A DNA stretch of 64,000 bases from Allodiplogaster sudhausi. Its lineage: Eukaryota; Nematoda; Chromadorea; Rhabditida; Diplogasteridae. Shown in pieces: positions 13,331 to 23,023 of this stretch; positions within the stretch are counted from its first letter, which is position 1; each line of letters opens with the position of its first letter. The notes beneath the pieces are model-generated. The model did no database searches. It was given only the letters and a program-made list of their open reading frames with translations, and had not been told where the DNA came from. The translations under genes were made by a program, and so were the position numbers. The stretch covers positions 246,001 through 310,000 of the forward strand of contig CALZFC010000150.1 in the NCBI GenBank assembly GCA_945643635.1. Reading direction: 5' to 3'.

Positions 13331-14063
13331 GCCAATTGTTGGTCCCTGTCTTTTCGAAAATACGGCGAATTTTTGCTCAATATTCATACGAACAGAACTT
13401 GTTCAATAATGTATTTGCAGTGCTTCTTATTAGGGTACGGTACTGAGTGATGAGATAACTTGCACTCATTGGATATATCTGACCTCGCAATTCCAAAGAG
13501 TGTATATTCCTATTCGCTTCTCTTAATCCCGAGTGAATGGAACCCTTAATATTATGCAGTCGTTATTCTAGATTTTCGTGTTCATGTGTATATTGCTATC
13601 GAGAAATTTTAAGTGGTGTAAAAAGGAAAACGGGGTCGAAACAAAACAAAAAGAACGACAGATTCCCCCCACGCAACGTACCTTACAGTTTCTTTTTAGT
13701 TTCTTGACAAAACGAGTTATGTCTTGTTTTTTCATGGTATCAATGTGGATGCATAAATGAATTGCTCAACCATCTCGTGCTCGTACAAATCGTAGTCCGC
13801 TTCATTTTGACAGGACAATGGTCCAGTATTTCCACAATATTCGTAAAGAAGAAAAGAATAAAAGAGAATGATTGCGATTAGCACAAACACCACACTTTTC
13901 TATACACATTCTAGCAATAAACACGTTAAAAAACCGACAAATCACAGAAAATGAACACGGAATACCCAGACAAGATAACTAAGAATGAAGACAAGTAGGC
14001 GGCACCTTTGGAACTCAACGTAGGAAGACGAGAGGGTGAAGAGAATGAGAGGGAAACAGAGAG
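13331..14063. other. Intergenic region between convergent UBR and EAF genes
   Basis: Holds the 3' ends of two genes that point at each other. No coding exon is seen. An AATAAA on the plus strand lies near 13856. Confidence 0.6.
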
Positions 14064-15191
14064 TCAGTCCTCATCTGAACTCTCACTCAACTCTAGATCA
14101 TTGAAGAGAGCACTCTTGGGGGCGGACTCCTTGGCTGGCTCGGCCTTCGCAGGGGCAGCAGCATCAGCACTGATTGCCTGAACAACATTGATTGGATAGA
14201 AAAAGGGAAGAGACTGACCTTCTCAAGCTGGCGCTCCATCTCATCGTCATCACTTCCACTATCAGACCAGCGCGAAGATTCGGAATTCCGAGAGAGACGG
14301 CGGCTCTGCAAGCAGAGCTGGAGCACTACAGCAATCACTGACAAAGGGGAAAGAGACCTCCTGGGGTAGGAGCACCGCCTCCAAGGCGGTGGGGTGAGAA
14401 GTCTCCGGGAGTGCTTCGGATTGGACTGGGGCGGGGGAAGGAATCTTCTTCTCATCCTCCGATTCGCTGTCACTCGAAGAAGATGAAGAATTGGAAGAAG
14501 AAGAGGAATTGTCACTCCTTCAACAAAGAACCACTGCTTGCCAGGAGTCAATGAGTTCTTACCGTTCTCGGTCCGCAGCTGAAGAATGTGGACGCACTTC
14601 TTCGTGCGCAGAGCTACGTGAAGAAGTTCGTAATCTTGCGATTTCACACCGCAAGACATTTTCAGTTCCATAATCAATATCACTGGAAAATAATACAAGA
14701 TCAGTGAAAACATAGAAAGAGAAAACAATATGCGCAGTAAAGAAACGAAAACAAACCGGGTTTTCTTGACGCTGATGTTTGATGTAAGCTTCTCCAGACG
14801 AACTTGACCAGTAGCAGGATCGAAGAATAGCAAGCACTCTTTGTCCGCTTTAACTGGTTTCGATGCTCCCTTGTAGACTGTGAGCGAGTCGCTTTCCCCA
14901 GGAAAAGCTACCTGTAAATGTTTCCATATTTCAAGGGAAAATTCCCGGAAAAGTTAAGATGCCAATTTTAATACCTGCACGTCTCCGTTACCGCCAAAAG
15001 CAATGAATGATTCTGTTTCAGATGCAACGGACTTGGGCTTGAAATCATCTGTGAAGAGAAGGGGATCCGAAAATGCGACAATTCAAACGAAACGTACACT
15101 TCAGCGTATGGAAAGTAGACTTGTCCCGGCCGTGAGAGTCGAAGGTCGAGCCAAGCTTCAGGTCGAATGTCCCTGCCGGTATGTCACCCAT
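14064..15191 (-). CDS. ELL-associated factor (EAF) family protein
   Basis: EAF proteins bind ELL and stimulate RNA polymerase II elongation. The first exon reads MGDIPAGTFDLKLGSTF then DSHGRDKSTFHTLK. A GTACGT donor then splices to YDFKPKS, matching the EAF core (FHTIRYDFKP in vertebrates). The next exons give SFIAFGGNGDVQ, VAFPGESDSLTVYKGASKP, and LLFFDPATGQVRLEKLTSN followed by ISVKKTR, the EAF strand and helix that contact ELL. The middle is serine and acid rich. The protein ends ALFNDLELSESSDED, like the acidic serine/aspartate tail of EAF1/2. The start was chosen because it lies just before the conserved core. The gene is encoded opposite to UBR and to the neighbouring retrotransposon. 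Confidence 0.88.
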
Positions 15192-15262
15192 TCCTTAAGC
15201 AACTAACATCACTATGCATCGAGCAAAACAGCAAATAATAATTGTGGATTAGCAAATAATAA

Positions 15263-15514
15263 CTATGTCGATAAAGTTTTACTATTGTGTGTGGTGTAAG
15301 GTACACATTCGGAAGGGTAATCTTGGTTATGTGGGAGATAGACGACCATATAATTGTGGATTACCATTCCGGAGGTGGACCGGCACCATGTTGGCATGCT
15401 GCCAGGTTTTGAATAGGGAAATTTCTTGAAGAGGTTTATTGTATACGGTAAGTGGCTCGTATAAGGGCGTCTCTTTTGGAGAGAAGCTTCATTCTACGAT
15501 TGAGTCGTGAAGAG
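15263..15514 (+). repeat. Left terminal repeat of the DIRS element
   Basis: Begins TATGTCGATAAAG and ends near TTCATTCTACGATTGAGTCG. It is nearly identical to 23171-23420 in the same orientation and to 23784-24033 in inverted orientation. Confidence 0.85.
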
Positions 15515-15929
15515 TGTGGTATGTTGAATTTTCGTTTTAAGATTATATTACGTTTGTGGATTCATCCGGCGTAAGACGGTTCATTATAATTAGTTTACCA
15601 TTCGTTTCAACCCTTCTCGTTTAAGGGTTATTCGCTTTAACTTAATTGCAGTTTCCTTTTTGTGCGATCAAGAGGTATGCGTCTGGCCAAAGGCCGCATG
15701 CTGGGCGGCTGGTTTAACAGCGGCCCCATGTTTCACGAGCCTCGCTAGTGGCGGGCTGAGGCGTGCGATGTTTCGCTGCTTTGGATGGAGGCGTCCTATG
15801 CTGAGAGCGATGGATAAGGTTTGTTTTTTCGATTGCTCTACCTGTCGAGGTACCACTTCTTCGCTTGCTGTTTCTGTTTGTCTACCCATTGCTCTCAGAG
15901 GAGACTTGGGTTACCCCTCACTGGGCTCA

Positions 15930-16266
15930 GTTGAGACTTGGGGGAGGGGATTCCTCAGCCGGGAATCCCCTGTGACACCTTCCCCCTTTGGGGAAAGGGA
16001 TTCCTCAGCCGGGAAGCCCCAGTGACATCTTCCCCCTTTGGGGAAAGGGATTCCTCATCCGGGAAGCCCCAGTGACATCTTCCCCCTTTGGGGAAAGGGA
16101 TTCCTCAGCCGGGAAGCCCCAGTGACATCTTCCCCCTTTGGGGAAAGGGATTCCTCAGCCGGGAAGCCCCAGTGACATCTTCCCCCTTTGGGAAAAGGGA
16201 TTCCTCAGCCGGGAATCCCCAGTGACACCTTCCCCCTTCGGGGAAAGATATTTCTCAGCCGGGAAG
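15930..16266 (+). repeat. 50-bp minisatellite in the DIRS leader
   Basis: Six to seven copies of a 50-bp unit containing CCCCAGTGACATCTTCCCCC and GGGGAAAGGGATTCCTCAGC. The unit carries a short inverted motif (TTCCCC ... GGGGAA). It lies between the left terminal repeat and the first gag exon. Confidence 0.9.
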
Positions 16267-16346
16267 TAACAATTTCTCCCTCCAGTGGATAGATGGATTA
16301 CCCTCAACAGGAAACTTTAAGAGAAGGTATCTGTTCTTTGCAGAAA

Positions 16347-17202
16347 GGATGGATGACGCCTTTGTAAGTGACGACGAGCTAGACGAGGCTGTGATCATCT
16401 AGATGCCGCGACTTTTGAGCAAATTCCAACTGTTTGGAAAACAGTCCTGAACGCCATGACTCAGGTTAGATTCACTGATGAGTATGATGATTATCCGTGT
16501 ATTCATAAATTTCGGCGATTGCAGCTCGCATTGGGCGAAAGTCTTAATATGCAGTTGCCATTTCTGAATAAGACCTCGGCAGGAAGCAAGAAGGAGCACG
16601 ACATAAGGAAGCATTTTTCGGCGGCTACGTATGTGTATTGCGTTTTTAAGGTACTATTTCAGTGCACTTAATTTGGTTGAATTCAATTGGCCCAGTGGCA
16701 CCCCATCCTCCGATGGGTGAAGATTCCTCACTCGGGAATACCTTTTGTCCCTCCAGATGGGTATGGTTATTTCTTTAATCAGATGCTAGATTATTACCTC
16801 AGACAATAAATCAAGGTCACCTCCGCAGATTGGCGGCAGGATTCCTTAATCGGGCATTCCCACTTGCCCCCCAGATGGGTATGTTGTTTCCTCAACCAAG
16901 AACAATTGTTGCACCATGCTATTATCGGTCTAGGTGGTTATTTCGTAAGATATGAAGGTCATACCGGGCGTCTTTCGGCTAAGACTAGACGGGTTTACTT
17001 TTAACAACAAGTTGACTAAATAGTCTGAAGATTACCTTTCAGATTCCAGTTCTGTTCATATGTTATGTTACAAGTCTACATTTTGACTTATTTTGCCTTG
17101 TTCAAGTAACGTTGCTTGCAGGTGGTCTTCACTGTATCCAAGAGCAAGCAGCGAGTTACCTCGGCCCTCCCGGCTGGCAGGACGCCTCTCCTCTGGATGG
17201 GT
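16347..17202 (+). pseudogene. Upstream coding-like exons of the DIRS element (unknown)
   Basis: A short acidic start (MDDAFVSDDELDEAV) is followed, one frame away, by DHLDAATFEQIPTVWKTVL and on to about 16650 (FRRLQLALGESLNMQLPF). This joins in frame, by a GTACTA donor and a TTGCAG acceptor at 17121, to VVFTVSKSKQRVTSALPAGR. I do not recognise the family. The first part needs a frameshift, so this may be a decayed or alternative Gag-like ORF. An internal ATG at 16456 avoids the shift. Confidence 0.4.
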
Positions 17203-17432
17203 AAGAGGATTCCGCAAACGGAAATCAACAGTTGGGCTAGGTAACTTACCACGGGAATAGTTCTAGCGGACAAATACACTCCCTCTCCAAGAACCCAGTA
17301 TTCTTGGAGAGAAGAGGAGACCCAGTTCTCCTTTCCTTTTCAATACATGTTCTCTAATAACAAGTATTTCGTCACCTTGAACCATTCAATGATTCTGTGT
17401 TGTGACTCCACTTTCTTCCTCCGTTTTTCAGG

Positions 17433-20400
17433 ATGGACGATGAATTCGGACCAGAGCCTCCTCCTTCAAAGGATCCTACAGCCTCTCTCGTTGACTACGA
17501 CGATGATGTCTTAGACGAGGAGGAAGAATTTGAAGGAGAAGAGGAAGAGGAATACGAGGAGGAGCCTCCACCTCCTTCTGAGAGAAAAAGTATTCTTTCA
17601 AGAAGAATACCCAAGATTTCTTCATTCTCAGATGCAGGTTAACCTTCATTACTTTTGAGAGTTGGTAACCTAACTTGATCTACATTCACACTTAATTTAC
17701 AGTCTCGGAACTACCACCAGCTCCAGAAGTGGTAGACAAGAAGAGGAGGACACGAGTCAAGATTCCGGAGACGGAACTGGAGGAGTTCGAGGGAGCGGCC
17801 GCAGGTTCTTTTGTGCCGGCCTCTGAGAGGGATGCACTCTTCGGCAGTTCCCCTCTTCTCTGCACTCCCCTTTCTCTGGCCCCGGCAATCGATGATGAAT
17901 GGAAGACAGGTTAACATCGTTTGTAACATAGTTCTGTTTTCACAATATGACAGAGTTTAAATACTACTGTTAATCGAAAGACCATCATGTTTTCTCATAT
18001 CTTAGGAATGGGATATCGCCTTCCTCTGGGCGAGCCGTGTCTCTTCTCCCTGCACGAACTGACCGCGAACATGATGAACGCCACCGCCTTCGCTACATCG
18101 GCGATTAAGAAGAGCGACGTTGGCGCAGCAGTTGGATATCTTCGACTGGCTGGCAGATTCTCTTCAATCCTGATGCAGGATATCACTGCACTCAGAAGAG
18201 AGCGTGCACTTCGGTAATCAAGTTATATTGACAATATATTTGCTCTTCCTTTTCATTGTCAATTTACTTACTTAACGAAGAAGTGAAAATTTTTTCAATT
18301 TTTCAGTTCTCTCCACATCGATCCACGCACAGCTCTCCCACAGTATCGAGCTGCGCCGACTGAGAAGACTGGAATCGTGCCAAGATTCTCTACAGAAGAA
18401 GTTCGCCCGCCACTCTTCGGGCCCCTCCTGATGCAAGAACTTCAACGAGCATCTCCAGCCAATGAAGTGCGGCGGAGTCTGGCGACCCTTCAACGAACAA
18501 CTCCTGGACGAGCGGCAAATACTTCTACCAGGCAAGAATCTTTCAATTCAACCCGAATAGATCTAAACTGTGGGAATCTAAACCTGTCTGCATGGACTGA
18601 TATCACTTCGGATAATGTGGTCCTAGAAGCAGTAAGGGGTTATCGGCTACCGTTTGCGCGTAAAGTTCCAAGTTGCCATGCTGATAATTGGCCATCTCGA
18701 ATCCAATCAGCTTCCACAACGGCTTCCCTCCTCCTAGAGGTTCAGGCTTTACTTGCTAAGGGTGCCATTGAAGTTACTGAAGATATTTCCAAAGTCTGGG
18801 TTTCTTCAATCTTTGTGATCCCTAAGAAGGATGGTGGAAGACGCACAATAATTAATCTCAGCCCGCTGAACCGTTATATGCTTTGTGAACATTTCAAGAT
18901 GGAACACATTGAAATGGTACGTGACATGGTTGAGAGGAATTTTGTCTGCGCTAAATTGGATCTTAAGGATGCTTACCATAGTATTCCTATTCATCCAGAC
19001 CACCGAAGATTCCTCTGTTTCCGAGTGGATAACATCTTATACAACTATCGGGTCCTCCCTTTCGGGCTTTGCACGGCCCCTTGGATATATACCAAGGTCA
19101 TGCGACCTGTGGTTGAACGTATTCGTTCTTGGGGTATCCGTTGTGTTATCTACCTTGATGACCTGTTCCTAACAGCAGAGTCAGAAGAAATTCTGAATGG
19201 TCATCTTGAACGTGTGATTTCTTTGATCGAATCCCTCGGTTTGCAAGTAAACTATGAGAAATCTTCTCTCGTTCCCCAGAAGAAAATCGAATTTCTCGGA
19301 ATCGGTATTGATACCCAGGAAATGGTATTCTTTGTTCCCCATTCAAAGATCGACCGTATGAAAACTCATGCCTCAGCCATGAAATTGAAAGGCAGAGTCA
19401 AGGGAAGGGAATTAGCAGAATTTCTGGGGAGAGCGAATTCTCTTGCAATCGCATCTCGCGCTTCGGTTCTTTTTTCTCGCAACCTGCAAAGGCAGTTAGC
19501 ACCTCTGATCCGCAATCAGTCCTATGAATCAGTACTGGAATTTTCCGCACAATCACTACAGGATCTATCCTGGTGGTGCGATACAGTATCTAAATTCAGC
19601 AGGGAACACATTATTACCCCCGGACCTTCGATCATCCTTACTACGGACGCATCAGGTGACGGATGGGGAGCGGTTTGCTGTGGTATAAGCACAGGGGGTC
19701 GATGGAGAGAAGACGAATTAAATAAGCACATTAATGAGAAGGAACTCCTGGCATGTTGGCTGGGCATTAAGGCTTTTGCAGCCCAGTTGCGCAGCAAGGT
19801 TGTCACATTACAAATGGACAATACGACTGCCATTTCTTACATCAACAAGATGGGTGGCACTCGTTCCTTCTTCTTACTGTCGCTTACAAAAGAGATTTGG
19901 GAATGGGCGTGGAACAATGACACTCGTTTTGTGGCCACACATATTCCAGGAAGATTGAATCATCAAGCAGATTATGAGTCCCGTCAATTCAGAGAAGAAT
20001 GGTCGTTAGATCCGATCATTTGCGACCATCTCTTTTCTGTGTACGGAGAACCCATGATTGATCTTTTTGCTAGTCGCATAAATTGACGCTGCGCAACATT
20101 CTTTTCCTGGAAGCCTGACCCTGAAGCTCTCGCAGTAGATGCATTCGCACAAAACTGGAAAGGGCTTGAGGCGTACGCCTTTCCGCCGTTCAATCTAGTT
20201 ATGCGAACTATTCGGAAGGCAATGACTGATGGAGTGCAATCATTGTTGCTTGTAGTTATGCGAACTATTCGGAAGGCAATGACTGATGGAGTGCAATCAT
20301 TGTTGCTTGTAGTTATGCGAACTATTCGGAAGGCAATGACTGATGGAGTGCAATCATTGTTGCTTGTAGCACCAGACTGGGGTTCACAAGCATATATGAC

Positions 20401-21843
20401 ACTTATTCCAGTCAAGGCATGGCAGTCATCTACGCTCATAGATCTGCAGAGAGAGCCTCCAAGTCTGAGCAATTTGGTGGGAATGCCCCACCCGTGCCTG
20501 TCATCCCCACACTTCCGTCTTCGAGCATGGAAAATCTTGCCGGTCAGTGGGTGCATTCAGGCATTTCAGAGACAGCAGCTGCTTACGTATTGGATTCCTG
20601 GGCTCCTTCAACTAGGAAACAGTATGATTCTGCTCTGAGAAGATGGGACCTTTTTTGTACAACTCAGGGATTTCCTCAGGTTCCCACCCAAGCCTCCCTA
20701 CTAAATTACTTGACAGAACTCAAGGAAAAGGGGGCGGCATATAGTACAGTAGCAGTACATAAAGCATCAATCGTGTCTTACTTCACTGCTACGGGTTCAC
20801 AAATAGACTTTCCGCTGATTGAACGATTCATGAAGGGAGTCTTCCGCGCAGCTCCTCCCATGCCCAGATACTCTTCCTCATGGGATGTAGGCAAAGTTCT
20901 GGATACTATTGCTTCCTGGGGCGCGTCAGCGAATCTGCCACTTAGATCTCTTACGTGGAAAACGACTATGCTTCTGGCCTTAGCGTCACCTAAACGCGTC
21001 TCGGAATTGGCTAGTCTTAAAGTTTCCAATTTGCAAAGAAAAGACGATCAGTGGACTTTCCATTTGGGTATGACAAAGAATAGGAGAATGGGTAGTTTGG
21101 CACATTCTGCTTCATACTTCCGTTTCACGGAAACAATCTTATGCCCAATCGCAACGCTTGAATGTTATTTGGAACATACACAGTTGCCAGAGAGAGCAGA
21201 CGAAGTTCTCGTTTCACACCAATCACCGCATAATCGGGTCACTCCTCAGACAGTAGCGCGATGGATTAAAGGTGTTCTCTCTCTTTGTGGATATGATTCG
21301 TACGGGGCACACTCGACTAGAGCAGCGTCGACCACATTTGCTAGACTGGCTGGTATCTCCTCTAAACAGATCCTTGAGGCTGCTAATTGGGCACCTAATG
21401 GAAGCACCTTCGAAAGGTTTTATTACAAAGGGGACAACCATCTTGATCACGCCTTCCAGTCAGCAGTGTTTAGTTCAAGGTATTGCTTTGAACTAGCCAT
21501 TTGATTGTTATGAACAATGGAATATAATGTGATATTTTGCTAGACAACAACAGTTGTTGAAGTAAAATATTTATTATATATCATTGTGAATAACAATCAA
21601 TGCCCTCCCTTCCCTCCCTATGTGTCAGAAGTGTCCTTCTCACATCTTGACCTTGTTCTAAACTTGGCTACTTGCAGGACTGCCCCATCGAAGGCGTCCA
21701 CTTCCGGAGGGAACACACAGAAGCCGCCAGAACGACGCCAGACAACCTCCAGTCGCGGACAGGCTTCGACATCTTCAGGAGGAGGAACTAAAGTCCAAAG
21801 GGTCAAGCCCACTAGACCGACTTTTAAGAAGAAGAACTCATGA
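17433..21843 (+). CDS. DIRS Gag-like protein, five inferred exons
   Basis: Exons 17433-17637, 17703-17909, 18006-18213, 18307-18531 and 21678-21843 add up to 1011 nt, an uninterrupted frame of 336 codons plus stop. The N-terminus is acidic and proline rich (LVDYDDDVLDEEEEFEGEEE). The middle has a helical segment (LHELTANMMNATAFATSAI). The last exon is serine/glycine and Lys/Arg rich (VQRVKPTRPTFKKKNS), as expected of a nucleic-acid-binding Gag tail. The first three introns are GT-AG; the last begins GCAAGA. If the last intron is retained, the exon-4 frame runs straight into reverse transcriptase. A structural role in the retrotransposon particle is inferred from position and composition; sequence similarity to a named Gag family was not tested. 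Confidence 0.6.
18307..20640 (+). pseudogene. DIRS reverse transcriptase-RNase H with one in-frame stop
   Basis: The frame continues from gag exon 4 without a new start. RT motifs include VIPKKDGGRRTIINLSPLN, AKLDLKDAYHSIPIHP, LPFGLCTAPWIYTKVM and the catalytic CVIYLDDLFL near 19140. RNase H follows, with TTDASGDGWGAV, NEKELLACWLGI and the DNTTAISYINKMGG block, then HIPGRLNHQADYESR. The ending includes IDLFASRIN, then a TGA at 20084-20086, then FFSWKPDPEALAVDAF, conserved in DIRS elements. The stop therefore interrupts an otherwise intact frame. Downstream a 19-residue unit is present three times. The frame ends at 20640, overlapping the recombinase ORF as usual for this order. The copy may be recently inactivated, or the stop may be a sequencing error. 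Confidence 0.88.
20198..20368 (+). repeat. 57-bp in-frame triplication in the pol ORF
   Basis: Three identical tandem copies of a 57-bp unit that begins AGTTATGCGAACTATTCGGA. Each codes for VMRTIRKAMTDGVQSLLLV. Other DIRS proteins have one copy at this point, just before the APDW motif. Confidence 0.95.
20419..21504 (+). CDS. DIRS tyrosine recombinase
   Basis: 361 residues from the first ATG. Tyrosine recombinases cut and rejoin DNA through a tyrosine; in DIRS elements this replaces integrase, acting on a circular cDNA. The N-terminal SAM-like core is seen in SWAPSTRKQYDSALRRWDLF and YLTELKEKGAAYSTVAVHK. The catalytic domain has Arg I in SPKRVSELASL, His-x-x-Arg in GAHSTRAAS, the following NWAPNGSTFERFYYK with the Trp and the nucleophilic Tyr. 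All expected catalytic residues are present, so this ORF looks intact. It overlaps the pol ORF by about 220 bp in another frame, the normal arrangement in DIRS elements. Translation may use pol overlap or re-initiation. Confidence 0.92.
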   Translation: MAVIYAHRSAERASKSEQFGGNAPPVPVIPTLPSSSMENLAGQWVHSGISETAAAYVLDSWAPSTRKQYDSALRRWDLFCTTQGFPQVPTQASLLNYLTELKEKGAAYSTVAVHKASIVSYFTATGSQIDFPLIERFMKGVFRAAPPMPRYSSSWDVGKVLDTIASWGASANLPLRSLTWKTTMLLALASPKRVSELASLKVSNLQRKDDQWTFHLGMTKNRRMGSLAHSASYFRFTETILCPIATLECYLEHTQLPERADEVLVSHQSPHNRVTPQTVARWIKGVLSLCGYDSYGAHSTRAASTTFARLAGISSKQILEAANWAPNGSTFERFYYKGDNHLDHAFQSAVFSSRYCFELAI

Positions 21844-22219
21844 GTTTTCTTCCTGTTCCTGATCCTGTTCTTTTTTATCATTGTTGATACAGATGATAAG
21901 ATAAAGTTTGTTAACTTTCTTGCACTCTCTCGCACACACGCATACTCGCACACTGCGAACACTGAGGGTATGGTGGTGTCAAGACACCACGTTTCTTTCT
22001 GTAGATCAAACGGACAAACTCCCGCCTGCTCTATCTCACTAGGACGACAGCGAGAGTTCAAAATGTTTGCTGCTGGCAATAGATCATTTTTTTGTAGTTT
22101 GATCTTTCGTGTGATCAGGCCGACCACGTCGACAAAGCCATTTGATTGTTATTCACAATGATATATAATAAATATTTTACTTCAACAACTGTTGTTGTCT
22201 AGCAAAATATCACAATATT
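21523..22219. repeat. Internal inverted repeat of the DIRS element
   Basis: A 77-bp arm at 21523-21600, containing TTTGCTAGACAACAACAGTT, is repeated as its reverse complement at 22141-22219. The spacer of about 540 bp includes the final gag exon. It recalls the internal complementary region of DIRS-1, but it does not match the terminal repeat. Confidence 0.8.
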
Positions 22220-22290
22220 AACTGGCAGATACATTTTCTGCTCATATGAGTGTGGTAGACATTCTACCTGTGATGTAATTGCCTCTGTTC

Positions 22291-22890
22291 TTAGTAGTAT
22301 GATTTGCAGTGGGCTTGTGGCCTGTCCTTCTCGGGACCTGGGACGAATAGCCGAGCAAGTTCTTCCCCGGTGTCGGCATACACAGGTCTGATTTCTTTGG
22401 TTTTCTCGATCTTCTGTCTGAAAGTACTCCTGGTACGAGGATTAATTAGCTTCTCGGTCTGTTTACCGCATGCCAGAGCCCAACGGCCCTCTTTAATACA
22501 TTCGTATTCTATTAAGTGACAGAGTGAATGCGTTGTTTTCAAGATACGTTGGTTGCAGGGAAAGAAGAACGTGGACTTCTCTTGGCTCTCGGGACTCGGG
22601 CACACATCTCTCTTGGCGGGCTGACAACGCCTTCCGCAAGGATCTGAGCAAGCTGCTCTCCTGTATCATCATCTCGCCGAGTCCTCAAGATGCTCGGCTC
22701 AAGAAGTCTTCCGGAGAGAAAGAAAGAATCTGCTTCTCTGGCTACCAGAACCCAACGGCCCTCCTTAGGGCCATAATCGTGTTATTTAAGTTACTAATAG
22801 CACTGCATAAAGTGTTACATTGTGTTGTTAAGCCTGTAGATCCAATAGAGGACGAGACATCGAGGAATGTTTACACGGTATTCTCTTGAG
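22291..22890 (-). CDS. Unknown two-module coding-like segment
   Basis: Two exon-like blocks on the minus strand share a pattern. The first reads KEGRWVLVAREADSFFLSGR and later RDDDTGEQLAQILAEG (about 22770-22600). The second reads KEGRWALACGKQTEKLI and later YADTGEELARLFVPGPEK (about 22500-22312). Each starts after an AAG acceptor-like site. I do not recognise the family. No start codon was found. Position between the DIRS internal repeat and the hairpin at 23 kb suggests element cargo or a separate insertion. Confidence 0.35.
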
Positions 22891-23023
22891 GATCCTTCCA
22901 GACACATATTACTGAGTTACATACTGCAGTGTAAGCACAGGGTCAATATGGATCCAAAGGGAAGGTTACTATAATGGACTTTCGAGTAGTTCTTCGGAAC
23001 GATGCAGAATGGAAAAGAGAGTC

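Noticed and set aside
15660..16025. 121-residue open frame in the DIRS leader
   Set aside because: Overlaps the 50-bp minisatellite, Cys/Trp-rich without pattern; likely untranslated leader.
20419..21504. Phage or integron integrase from a bacterial contaminant
   Set aside because: It overlaps a DIRS RT-RNase H ORF and lies between intron-bearing animal genes; motif context fits DIRS recombinases.
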